Shown piece after piece: positions 52,497 through 61,925 of a DNA stretch of 64,000 bases (position 1 is its first letter; each line of letters starts with the position of its first letter). Made by a program: the position numbers and the translations under genes. Under the pieces are notes generated by a model. The model was not told the DNA's origin, made no database searches, and was given only the letters and a program-made list of their open reading frames with translations. The DNA comes from Branchipolynoe longqiensis (taxonomy: Eukaryota; Annelida; Polychaeta; Phyllodocida; Polynoidae), in the NCBI GenBank assembly GCA_030323885.1, contig CM059186.1, positions 171,105,230 to 171,169,229 on the forward strand, read 5' to 3'.

Positions 52497-53792
52497 CAGC
52501 ACCGAGAGTCTGTCAATACACGAAGTTAGTGACCAGGAACTGACGGTGCACTGAGAAGCGTCAATAAACGAAGGTAGTGACAAGGAACTGATGGTGCACC
52601 GAGAGTCTGTCAATAAACGAAGGTAGGGACCAGGAACTGACGGTGCACTGAGAACCGTCAATAAACGAAGGTAGTGACCAGGAACTGATGGTGCACCGAG
52701 AGTCTGTCAATAAATGAAGGTAGTGACCAGGAACTGACGGTGCACTGAGAACCGTCAATAAACGAGGTAGTTACCAGGAACTGATGGTGCTCCCGAGAGT
52801 CTGTCAATAAACGAAGGTAGGGACCAGGAACGGACGGTGCACTGAGAACCATCAATAAATGAAGGTAGTGACCAGGAACTGACGGTGGGTGCACTGAGAA
52901 CCGTCAATAAATGAAGGTAGTGACCAGGAACTGTTGGTGCACCGAGAGTCTGTCAATAAACGAAGGTAGGGACCAGGAACTGACGGTGGGTGCACTGAGA
53001 ACTGTCAATAAACAAAGGTAGTGACCAGGAACTGATGGCGCACCAAGAGTCTGTCAATAAACGAAGGTAGTGACCAGGAACTGACGGTGCACTGAGAACC
53101 ATCAATAAATGAAGGTAGTGACCAGGAACTGATGGTGCACCGAGAGTCTGTCTATAAACGAAGGTAGGGACCAGGAACTGACGGTGCACTGAGAACCGTC
53201 AATAAACGAAGGTAGTGACCAGGAACAGACGATGCACTGAGAACCGTCAATAAACGAAGGTAGTGACCAGGAACTGATGGTGCACCGACAGTCTGTCAAT
53301 AAACGAAGGTAGGGACCAGGAACTGATGGTGCACCGACAGTCTGTCAATAAACGAAGGTAGGGACCAGGAACTGATGGTGCACTGAGCGTCCGTCAATAA
53401 ACGAAGGTCCGGACCAGCAACTAACTGTGCACTGAGAACCGTCAATACACGAAGGTAGGGACCAGGAACTGATGGTGAACCGAGAGTCCGTCAATAAACG
53501 AAGGTCCGGACCAGCAACTAACTGCACTGAGAACTGTCAATACACGAAGGTAGGGATCAGGAACTGATGGTGAACCGAGAGTCCATCAATAAACGAAGGT
53601 CCGGACCAGCAACTAACTGTGCACTGAGAACCGTCAATAAACGAAGGTAGTGACCAGGAACTGATGGTGAACCAAGAGTCCATCAATAAACGAAGGTCCG
53701 GACCAGCAACTAACTGTGCACTGAGAACCGTCAATACATGAAGGTAGGGACCAAGAACTGATGGTGCACTGAGAACCGTCAATAAACAAAGC
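52497..53792 (+). repeat. 49-bp minisatellite
   Basis: About 26 units of GTCAATAAACGAAGGTAGTG, ACCAGGAACTGATGGTGCAC, CGAGAGTCT. Units start at 52561, 52610 and 52658. Two variants (GCACCGAGAGTCTG and GCACTGAGAACCG) alternate, and a third (GGTCCGGACCAGCAACTAAC) dominates after 53400. Minus-strand frames rich in SSWSLPSFID are by-products; the period is not a multiple of three. Confidence 0.95.
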
Positions 53793-54470
53793 CGGGCTGG
53801 CTGTGACACGGGAGAGTTACGCGCGGAAACCCCAACCCACCAGTTTTTATGTATTAAAATATATGGTGGTACGAGTTGGAAACAGCCATAAAAATAATCC
53901 TAGTTTATAATATGAATGACTGACCCCCTCCCCGAATTGGTGATTAATATATGTATATTGCTATAAACTGGTCCCAGTGCATTCTCCCATGCTTCAACCC
54001 AGCAACACTTTCAGCAGTACGTATACACGGCTGGTACTTTATTAAAACATTAAATTCTAAACGTGTACGATATTGTTGTTCTAACACTATGTGATGGGTC
54101 GCCAGAGATAATAATCTTTTGATTAAAATAATGTTAAACCCTCCAAAAAAAAATAAATCACCACGGGCGAGTTACGCGCGGAAACCCCCATCCCGGGTGA
54201 CGGCGGTGCAATGTCAACACAGTCTTGTCTCTCTCCCCCTCCGCCCTTCCCCTACCCACACCTGATAAATAAATTACCCAAGAACATTTGTAGCTTGGAG
54301 AGGCTTCCGAAACCCATCCCAACGCACACCCACACACACTCTGGTTTCTTTAATGGTGTTTATGAGAGGAGCTTCCCTCGGGCTGGTTGATCGACACCAA
54401 TCTCTGTGAGTAAAAATGAAACAAAGACAACAGTCACAGTCACCAGTCAGTTTTGATTTAGATTTGTTGT
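53793..54470. other. Unclassified stretch
   Basis: GAGTTACGCGCGGAAACCCC occurs at 53814 and again at 54169, a short dispersed phrase. No gene recognised. Confidence 0.4.
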
Positions 54471-54505
54471 TTGTTTGTTGGTTTTACGTCCTAGCAACAT
54501 CTAAG
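54471..54505 (-). mobile_element. Very short SINE A tail remnant
   Basis: GTTTGTTGGTTTTACGTCCT then AGCAACATCTAAG. It stops earlier than the other isolated tails. Confidence 0.7.
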
Positions 54506-54671
54506 TATACTATTACTGGATGCCCGGCCGTCTGAGCACCAGATAATACCACAAACTCTCCCCATTCAGTTCACACCTGATGCCCCTCTTAAACAAACTC
54601 ATCAGGAAGTAAGGGATGACAAGTCACGCAAGATCGACAGTCCTAAATGGACCAGTTAAAGTCACCCCATA

Positions 54672-54860
54672 GCTGGTCAATAGTGCTGCGGTATCTGCAT
54701 CACATATTAGTATACGCTGATGGTGCTGCAGTGTAAAACAACGTATTAGTGTACACTTATAGTCCTACGGCGTTTGAACAATGTATTAGTATACACTTAT
54801 AGCTACTGGAAAAAATCCCGGAAATCCGCGAAATCGCGGAGATCTTTCATCCTTGCTACT
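54672..54860. mobile_element. Partial CAGGGATGAAA-type hAT MITE with internal ~40-bp repeats
   Basis: TATTAGTATACGCTGATGGT-type units recur about every 40 bases. AAAATCCCGGAAATCCGCGA with AATCGCGGAGATCTTTCATC follows, a degenerate right end of the element complete at 58880-59194. Confidence 0.7.
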
Positions 54861-54968
54861 AGTGACCCTTACCTTCTGTCCTCACAGAGCCTCATTACCT
54901 CGTTAGTCTGTCTATAAATCAGTGCCTACAGCCCATTGAACGAGTCCCCTGGCTGTTGCACACAGCTC
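54861..54968. other. Unclassified spacer
   Basis: Nothing recognised. Confidence 0.4.
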
Positions 54969-55640
54969 AGTTTGTATATAGGAAAGGTGGTAGCATCAGA
55001 CAGTGTCTGGGTTCCTGCTCAGGAGGTGAGTGTGTCTCACTCAAGAGCCATGAGTAGAGTGATCTGTCCAGTGTGGCTGGAGCAGTGTCCAGAATAATCA
55101 ATATCAAAGTGATGCTAGTGTGGTCAGGCGGCACAGGGGTGTAGGAGACTGGGCTTCCCACAGCCAGCCAATCAGGCACCCTGCACATCCTGGGAGGTGA
55201 CGCCCCCCCCCCCCCCCCCCCCCCCACGGGCAGTGGTCAACCCAGCTGCAGGTGGTGTCCATAATAAATGCAGTATGGCTGGTGTGCTGGCCCATCAGCC
55301 CCGTGGTAACAGGTAGAAGCAGACAGTTACAATAAAATATAAATATACAAAAATTGTCCTTTTCCTCCACTTGCACTCTTTATGGGTGCATAGAGGGAAC
55401 ATTTCACCAAACATTAACTGTCTCTTATAGTTATATAGGAACATCCCCTCACAATCTCGGGCGTGATGTACTAACATATATTTCACATAGCTTAAATATG
55501 TCACACAGCAAGTGGGTCGGGGCACCCATTGCTTTTCTATTACATAACCTTCGTCCCCACTCCGTCGACCGAGGATAGTAATGCTCTCTGCCAATATATA
55601 ATTACAAACCGAAAATCTGTATATTTTTACATAAGGTCAT
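54969..55640 (-). mobile_element. Dispersed element D, possible solo LTR, copy 2
   Basis: Inverse of 25670-26285, with a poly-C run at 55203-55225 where the first copy has GGGCATCGCCCCCC. On the minus strand it begins TGTAAAAATATACAG. SINE A abuts it at 55633. Confidence 0.62.
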
Positions 55641-55925
55641 ATCAGGACGGGTACTGACTTGTGACAGTTTGCACTCATGACGACTTTATAGTGCTGTCCC
55701 ATTGGGAAACCAGGCCACCGGCACCATGACCCGATATCCAACTCAGTCACATTATCCTGACAGTGAGCCAACCAGTCCTTGCCCTATCCTAATAATGCCG
55801 AGCACCAGGCTAGGAAGCAACAAGTATCAATTTTTAAATCATTGGTTTGACTCAACCAGGGTTCGAACTCACGACCTACCAGCACGGGAGACGGACGCTC
55901 TAACTCATTCGGCCATCCCGTCTGA
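55633..55925 (-). mobile_element. SINE A lacking its tail, reverse
   Basis: Starts at GGTCATATCAGGACGGGTAC and runs to TCATTCGGCCATCCCGTCTG. The 3' tail beyond the stem-loop is missing. Confidence 0.88.
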
Positions 55926-56079
55926 TTTTGATTCCCCCCCCCCCCCCTGCACTCTCGACCAAGCGTCCTCCCCTTCCCAGTTCCTTCCCGATCACTCCTC
56001 AAATCCATCTCCATTCCTTTCCCCCAATCCTGTCCATTCCCTACTCTCCACTCCCTTTCCATTTCTCACTCCACCCACC
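55926..56079 (+). repeat. C-rich CTCCACTCCC tract
   Basis: Poly-C at about 55936-55948, then TCCCTTTCC/ACTCTCC repeats. Confidence 0.8.
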
Positions 56080-56092
56080 CTCTCCATTTAAC

Positions 56093-56147
56093 CCCGTCCT
56101 GATATGACTTTAGATGTTGTTAGGACGTAAAACAACAAACCAATCAA
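56093..56147 (+). mobile_element. Isolated SINE A tail with 13-bp target duplication
   Basis: CCGTCCTGATATGACTTTAG, ATGTTGTTAGGACGTAAAAC and an ACAA-rich tail. CTCTCCATTTAAC is at 56080-56092 and repeated at 56148-56160. Confidence 0.9.
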
Positions 56148-56282
56148 CTCTCCATTTAACAGTTAAAAAAAGGGGAAAAAATCAGAGGTGGGTTATTTTT
56201 CAGGCACGGGCGGGGAGGGTCACCTTTTTTGTGTGGGAGATAGGTGTGTGTGTGGGGGGGGGGGGGGGTACTTGTGGCGTAG

Positions 56283-56850
56283 AACATGATACCAAAGACA
56301 ACCGAGCCAGAAAATAAGGTCCCGATACCCTGCTGTAAAAAGTTGAAGGATATAATACACAAACCTCAAAACTTTCGATTGAATGAGGAACTATTTCCAA
56401 GAGGTGATACATGTAAATATCTGGGGCATGTTATCATTGACAATCTTAGTGACAATGATCATATATAGCTAGGCTGTGTATGATGAGTTTACTTGAAAAC
56501 TCTATGAATACGATTTTTTTTCTCTAATTAAATTATTTAATCTTTAGAAATAATCCATTTCATACCACAAATACCTGGCGATAGAATTCCTTGCTTCATT
56601 GAAAGTTTTCGATCAAATTCGTACCTTTTGTGTACGTCAAATTACAGAACGTTCAACAGACTCATGGAAAAAAGATTGAATCCCTACCTATCTTACTTTT
56701 TTTGGTTGCCCGCAACAGGAAACAGAACTTCTACCGATTCGGCAACCGCGTCCGGTGTTCTAAGAGTGACTTTTGAAGAAGTCACCCATAACTCACTGGC
56801 CCCCAAACAGAATTTCCCAATGCGATCACTGCCTTTACTGTTTCAGTAGA
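56283..56850 (+). pseudogene. LINE reverse-transcriptase fragment, degraded
   Basis: The frame at 56286-56468 contains FPRGDTCKYLGHVIIDNLSD, the conserved KYLG block that follows the catalytic core in non-LTR reverse transcriptases, with a conserved approach (KDIIHKPQNFRLNE). A stop follows. Frames near 56628-56850 may be later LINE sequence but are not certain. No catalytic YADD region is present. The clade is uncertain. Confidence 0.7.
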
Positions 56851-56859
56851 CGGTTGTTG

Positions 56860-57115
56860 CTCCCAGTCAAGTCAAACCAACGACTTATAATTGATACTTG
56901 TTGCTTCCTAGCCTGGCGCTCGCCATTAATAGGATGGGGCAAGGACTGGTTATCTCAGTGTCAGGATAATGTGGGGTATCGGGTCATGGTGCTGGTGGCC
57001 AGATTTCCCAGTGGGACCGACCTATAAAGTCACCATGAGTGCACACTGTCACAAGTCGGTACCCGTCCTGATATGAACTTAGATGTTGCAAGGATGTAAA
57101 ACTCCAACAACCAAG
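56860..57115 (+). mobile_element. SINE A, headless
   Basis: AAGTCAAACCAACGACTTAT to GATGTAAAACTCCAACAACC. Confidence 0.88.
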
Positions 57116-57442
57116 TTTGCTATTCCGTGTTATTTCCATTGGGGGTTCAGTGGTGCTCGCAGCTGTCGACCATTTAGTTATTTAGGTTAGTTGTTCTCCC
57201 AGTGTCTGCCAATAAAAAGCGCAGTCAAAAAGAGTTTTAACATTTTATTTTATTTTACATTATTCTCCTGGCTGGTGATAATGCTGATGACATTGCTTCG
57301 GCGACTCGTTTTTGTCTTGGATTGGTGTGTGTGTGTGGGGGGGGGGGGGGGGGGTGGGTGGCAGGATGGTGCCATGGCACTGTGCTGATAGGGAAGGTTC
57401 TAATACTGCGTCATCATTCCCTCAGGATGAGCAACATAGTGA
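57116..57442. other. Unclassified, with GT/poly-G
   Basis: GTGTGTGTGTG then poly-G at about 57338-57354. Nothing else recognised. Confidence 0.45.
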
Positions 57443-57690
57443 CCAGACGGGGTGGCCGAATGAGTTGAGCGTCCGTGTCCCGTTTTGGTAGATCGTGGGG
57501 TTCGAACACACGGGTTCGAACCCTGGTCGAGTCAAACCAATGACTTAAAAATGTTATACTCGTCGTTTCCTAGCCAGGCGCTCGGCATTGATAGGATACA
57601 GCAAGGGTGGTTGACTGTTAGCTAAATGTCAGGATAATGTGTCTGAGTGGGATATGGGATCATGGTGCTGGCAGCCTGGTCTCCATGTCA
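57443..57690 (+). mobile_element. SINE A, 3'-truncated
   Basis: Head GGGGTGGCCGAATGAGTTGA with duplicated B box. It ends inside the middle at CAGCCTGGTCTCCATGTCAC. Confidence 0.88.
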
Positions 57691-58016
57691 CAAAAGTTGT
57701 AGTTTCTGAGAATGACCCACATTGGTGTACATCGGAGGAACTCAGCGAGAATTGTTTAACCCATATCGGGTCAGACGTACTTATTAATTGCAATTTGATT
57801 TATTTCATGATCCAAAACGATGATGACCATTGAAATAAGAAAACAAACGTGACGAAAACGCCATTGCGCATTTCTGCGCGCGCAGCCTGTTACGCGCATG
57901 CGCGATGTCCAAGGTAAAAAAATGACAGTCACCTCTTGACAACAACAAAAAGTTGCCATCTGACTTCCCATTTTCTGACAGTGCCTTTGATGGGCTTTCT
58001 CCCCCACCCCCCTTTT
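57691..58016. other. Unclassified stretch
   Basis: No feature recognised. Confidence 0.4.
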
Positions 58017-58062
58017 TTCCACTGAAAATCACGGAAATCAGCGAAAACCTTTCATCCCTGCA
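58017..58062. mobile_element. CAGGGATGAAA-type MITE end fragment
   Basis: AAAATCACGGAAATCAGCGA with AAACCTTTCATCCCTGC resembles the right end of 58880-59194. Confidence 0.6.
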
Positions 58063-58245
58063 TCAGCTTTTCAATGTTACTGTTAGATGACCCGATCTGG
58101 GACCTGAATGGCTGGGAATGACAGGGCAGTCACCCCGGCTAAACTGAGCTGAATTCTATGCAGACGATGACAGGCGATGATCCACCCCTATTAACTCCTA
58201 TCTGTCTGGTCTGCGCCATTTCTAAAATTGCTTTTCCCTGTGTGT

Positions 58246-58579
58246 AGAGAGGGACGTAGCTCAGGCGGTAGAGTGTCCACCTCTGAAGGTGTGGGTCATC
58301 CAATTGATCCTGCTCAGTGGACCCATTTGCAGTTTGGGCTATTTTCCATTCCAACCAGTGGTCCACAACTTGCTCATCAAAGGCTGTGGTATGTGTTGAC
58401 CTGTCTGTAGGAAAGTGCATATAAAAGACCACTTGCTGCTTATTGGAAAGAGTAGCTTATGTGGTGGCAGCAGGTTTCTTCCAAAGAAATATGTCAGAAT
58501 GACCATATGTTTGACGTCCAATAGGCAATGATAAAAATCCATGTGCTTTAGAGGTGTTGTTAAATAAAACAAACTTTCC
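58246..58579 (+). mobile_element. SINE C, full length, with target duplication
   Basis: Head GACGTAGCTCAGGCGGTAGA, middle GGGCTATTTTCCATTCCAAC and CATATAAAAGACCACTTGCT, end TTAGAGGTGTTGTTAAATAA with AACAAACTTT. CTTTTCCCTGTGTGT (58231-58245) and CTTTTGCCCTGTGTGT (58580-58595) flank it. Inverse relative at 47568. Confidence 0.9.
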
Positions 58580-58589
58580 CTTTTGCCCT

Positions 58590-58595
58590 GTGTGT

Positions 58596-58635
<40 letters not shown>

Positions 58636-58800
58636 CGCGAGAGGGAGCCACCTGTATACATTACCCCGCCATGTGGGGTGGGGTGGGGTGGGGTGGGGAG
58701 CGGCACTCCACCACGGCGCCTCTGGAGGAATAATAGTGATACGTACATGTATATGTTCCCCTAGCATTTATACTTGTATAATGCGCTATACATCATATGT
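58590..58800 (+). repeat. Extended TATACTCGTATAATG element, with GT and GGGGT tracts
   Basis: Matches 20106-20290 along its length: GT tract, GGCGCGAGAGGGAGCCACCT, a GTGGGGTGGGGT block in place of poly-G, GGAGGAATAATAG, TATATGTTCCC, then TTTATACTTGTATAATGCGC and TATACATCATATGTG. Confidence 0.75.
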
Positions 58801-58879
58801 GTGATGCACAAACATTATGCAAGTATAAAGGGAGAGAAGAGATAAGCTAGTTGATGGTAGAAGCCAAAGTGTTTTATAT

Positions 58880-59194
58880 CAGGGATGAAATTGGACTCCG
58901 GGAAAAAAAGCAGAAATGCTGACATTGTCCCATAGGTTTAGCATTGTCAGGGAATCGCGGAAAATTTCCGGAAGTCGGGTTTCATATATATTGGTATACA
59001 TTGATAATGCTGCGTCCTTTGAAGCATGTATTACTAGTATACACTGATAGTGCTGTGCCGTTCGGAGCATTTATTAGTAGTATACGCTGATAGTGCTGCG
59101 CTGTCTGCACCACACAGTAGTTAGTATACGCTGATGGTGCTGCGGGATTGAAAAATCCCGGAAATCCGCGGATCGCGGAGATCTTTCATCCCTG
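58880..59194. mobile_element. CAGGGATGAAA-type hAT MITE carrying a 43-bp tandem repeat
   Basis: Ends CAGGGATGAAA at 58880-58890 and TTTCATCCCTG at 59184-59194. GGGAATCGCGGAAAATTTCC on the left pairs loosely with CCCGGAAATCCGCGGATCGC on the right. Inside are four units of a ~43-bp repeat (TATACGCTGATAGTGCTGCG) starting at 58995, 59038, 59081 and 59125. Confidence 0.78.
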
Positions 59195-59224
59195 GTATAT
59201 ACAGTGCACTGGTTACGTTGTGGG

Positions 59225-59470
59225 AGAAGGAGGGTTGGGGGAAAGGAGGGAGGGAAGGTGAGTGAGGGAGGGAAGGCTGGAGGGAGGGAGTGAGAGGGAG
59301 GGGGAAGGAAGGAGGGAGGGAAAGAGGTGGGATTTTGGTTGGTTGTTGGTGTTTTACATCCTGGCAACATCTAAGGTCATATTAGGACGATGGACGGGAG
59401 GGGAGGAGGGAGGGGGGGGGGGGAGGGAGAAGGGAGAGAGAGGGAAGTGAGCAAAGGGAGGGAGAAGGTG
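59225..59470 (+). repeat. GGGAGGGA purine tract interrupted by a SINE A tail
   Basis: Low-complexity purines at 59225-59325 and 59390-59470, with a SINE A tail between. Confidence 0.88.
59330..59390 (-). mobile_element. Isolated SINE A tail in purine tract
   Basis: TTTTGGTTGGTTGTTGGTGT, TTTACATCCTGGCAACATCT and AAGGTCATATTAGGACG. It stops at the same base as the tails at 25558, 50290 and 56093. No clear target duplication because the surroundings are low complexity. Confidence 0.85.
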
Positions 59471-59499
59471 GAGAGGGTTCTGGCTGTTATCGTATACAC

Positions 59500-59858
59500 G
59501 ATATTCATACGCATGCGCTGTGGCAACGGTCCCACAACCGTAGTGTTCATCGTCGCCGTCAGATGTCACATGCGTTGACGATATTGTGTATTAATAGTGA
59601 CTGACTAGTTTGGTACCCTCCTAAAATTTTCAAAAGGGTCCAAACATGAAAATTGTATTTTTCTTGGCAGCTCCAATGATCCAAAAGCAATATACTTTTG
59701 GAATTTTCAAAATATCCCAAAATTTGACTGACATACGTGCATTTGAAAGTTAGTAATTTCCATAGCTTTTGTATGCGCTGTGGCAACAGTCATACAACCG
59801 TAGTGTTTGTCGTCGCCGTCAGATGTCGCATGCGCTGTGGATATTGTCTATTGCCTCT
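59500..59858 (+). repeat. Direct repeat pair (~85 bp each)
   Basis: 59502-59592 and 59770-59856 share ATGCGCTGTGGCAAC, ACAACCGTAGTGTT and TCGTCGCCGTCAGATGTC. The ~175 bp between them is unclassified AT-rich sequence. Confidence 0.8.
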
Positions 59859-60034
59859 CAGACAGTCTCCTGTTGTGGGTTTTATTTGTCTTGACCTGAT
59901 TGACACGAGCGCCACCTGCTAGCGTTTTCAGCATGCAGGCGCTTACCGAACACTGGGATGGTTGCTTCAAGACTTCGACTGTAAAATGTACTCACCTGAA
60001 ACGCAGCAAGAAATAGATTAGACACGAGATTGAT

Positions 60035-60150
60035 TGGTGGTTGCTTTACGCCATGTCGGTAACAAAGGCCATATTCACGGCGAAAAGCGTTTAACTTGTA
60101 TCCGGTCCATTTTTGTTTAACCATCACTTTTACACAGTGTAAAAGCACTC
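60035..60150 (-). mobile_element. LINE 3' UTR end (RTE-like), copy 2
   Basis: GATTGATTGGTGGTTGCTTT, GGCCATATTCACGGCGAAAA and CACTTTTACACAGTGTAAAA, related to 43063-43190. Confidence 0.68.
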
Positions 60151-60365
60151 AATCAAATATGACATGAGAATTAATGCGAGTAATAGGTATTACGAAAACG
60201 TGAACATTGTCCATTGTCAGCATAAAAGTGCGTTATTTGGCTTTAAAAAAACACACACAAAACCGAATACATTACCCAGGTCACAGCCACAGCCTAACAT
60301 CGCCTGTGAACACTGAAAGGTGACTAGTAGTAGTACAGTTTGGAAGTACCTTGTGGACACACCAG
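60151..60365. other. Unclassified spacer
   Basis: Nothing recognised. Confidence 0.4.
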
Positions 60366-60437
60366 TTTGTTGTTGGGGTTTTACGCCCTAGTCAGTAGGA
60401 TATCGTGTAATGGTGCTGGCGGAGTGGTCTCCCAGTG
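60366..60437. mobile_element. Scrambled SINE A pieces
   Basis: A reverse tail (GTTGTTGGGGTTTTACGCCC) joins directly to a plus-strand middle piece (GTAATGGTGCTGGCGGAGTG, GTCTCCCAGTGGGGCA). This is a rearranged junction. Confidence 0.7.
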
Positions 60438-60944
60438 GGGCATACCGGTGAATCTGGAGGGACTGAAGTTTGGATCCTGGTCGAGTCAAACCAATGACTT
60501 ATAAAATTGGTACCTGTTGCTGCTCGGCGCTTGGCGTTATGAGATCAGGACAGGGACTGGGCGCACAGTGTCAGTATAATGTGACTGTGTGAGACATCAG
60601 GTCATGGTGCCGGCAGACTGATTTCCCAGTGGGGCAGCACTATAAAGTCACCATAAGTAGGCACTGTCACAAGTCAGTGCACGTCCTGGTATGGCCTAGG
60701 GTCTTACTGGGGCGTAAAACTACACCAACCACCCAGCCTCCCCCGGCCTTCTCAGAGGACTGTGGTTGGGCTCTTAGGCTGCCTTTTTCCTTCCTCCCCC
60801 CCTCCCCCCTAATTCCTCTGATCACTCCCCATCGGAAGCAAACTGCAGACCTCATGGGACTGCTTTCAGTGGTGCCCATTCAGTGCTGCAGATTTGCAGC
60901 CATCAGCGCACCAATGCGACTGAAAACTCCCCAAAACAACAACT
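60438..60944 (+). mobile_element. SINE A variant with 3' extension, copy 2
   Basis: Direct counterpart of 15001-15510 over its whole length, including the variant head (GGTGAATCTGGAGGGACTGA) and the extension through CACCAATGCGACTGAAAACT. Confidence 0.86.
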
Positions 60945-61038
60945 ATGAAATTGCCATGGGTGTGCATTGTCACACGTCGGTACCCGTCCTGATATGACCT
61001 TAGATGTTGCTAGGACGTAAAACAACAACAAACAAATC
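60945..61038 (+). mobile_element. SINE A 3' third
   Basis: TGAAATTGCCATGGGTGTGC to GACGTAAAACAACAACAAAC. It directly follows the variant copy. Confidence 0.87.
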
Positions 61039-61104
61039 GAGATGTTGAAATGGGGCAAATGAAGTGGATCAAGACATTTCAAGACTTTCGCGGCCTCGTA
61101 GTGA

Positions 61105-61340
61105 CCCTGTGTGTGTGAGTGAGTGTTTGTGAGTGTGTGTGAGTGGGTGAGCGTGTGTGTGTGAGCGAGTCTGTGCGTGAGTGAGTGACTGTGTGAGTGA
61201 GTGTGACCGTGTGACTGAGTGTGCGAGTGTGCGTGTGGGTGGGTGAGCGTGAGTGTGTGAGCATGTGAGTGAGTGAGTGTGTGTCTATGAGTGAGTGACT
61301 GTGTGAGTGAGCGAGTGTGTGTGTGTGTGTGTGTGTCTAA
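61105..61340 (+). repeat. GTGAGTGAGTGT microsatellite-like tract
   Basis: Irregular GAGTGTGTGTGAGTGAG repeats. His/Thr-rich minus frames are artefacts. Confidence 0.93.
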
Positions 61341-61634
61341 CGACCTGTTCTCCTGTTTGACTTCCACATCAGAACTGACACAGTGACAGAAGAGGGAGGT
61401 GGCGCGTTCCCCGCCCGTTACTCAGTGCGTATGTCAACGTAATTATTTCCGCCAGCCTCGGGAAGCCTCTGAGGCTGATGAACGGTGTCTGACGCTCTAT
61501 TGTATCGCGCCCAAATTACCTATGAGGGGCAGGCACCCCCCCCCCCCCCCCACCGTGGCGCCTCCACCCCACCACCCCCCCTCACACTGGAGATGTTACT
61601 GGACGAGGAGCCAACCTGGTGGCTGTAGATGTGG
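61341..61634. other. Unclassified, with poly-C
   Basis: Poly-C at about 61537-61551. No gene recognised. Confidence 0.4.
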
Positions 61635-61915
61635 TTCGTTGTTTGTTGGGGTTTTACATCCTCGCAACATCTAAGGTCATATCACTATCGGGACAGGTAC
61701 CGACTTGTGACAGTGCGCACTCATGGTGACTTTACAGTGCTGCCCCACTGGCAGACAGACCAGGCCACTGGCGCCATGACCCAATTTCACACTCCGTCAC
61801 ATTTATCTTGATACTGAGCTAGCCAGTCCTTGCTGTATCCTATTAATGACGAGTGTCAGGCTAGGTAGCGACAACTATCAATTTAGTAAGTCATTGGTTT
61901 GACTCAGCCGAATGC
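61635..61915 (-). mobile_element. SINE A, headless, reverse
   Basis: GTTTGTTGGGGTTTTACATC to TAAGTCATTGGTTTGACTCA, with a 5-base insertion in the stem-loop region (CATATCACTATCGGGACAGG). Confidence 0.88.
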
Positions 61916-61925
61916 TCGACCTTAC

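Noticed and set aside
52449..53809. Repeated SSWSLPSFID frames on the minus strand.
   Set aside because: A 49-bp period changes frame every unit; frames are short and overlapping.
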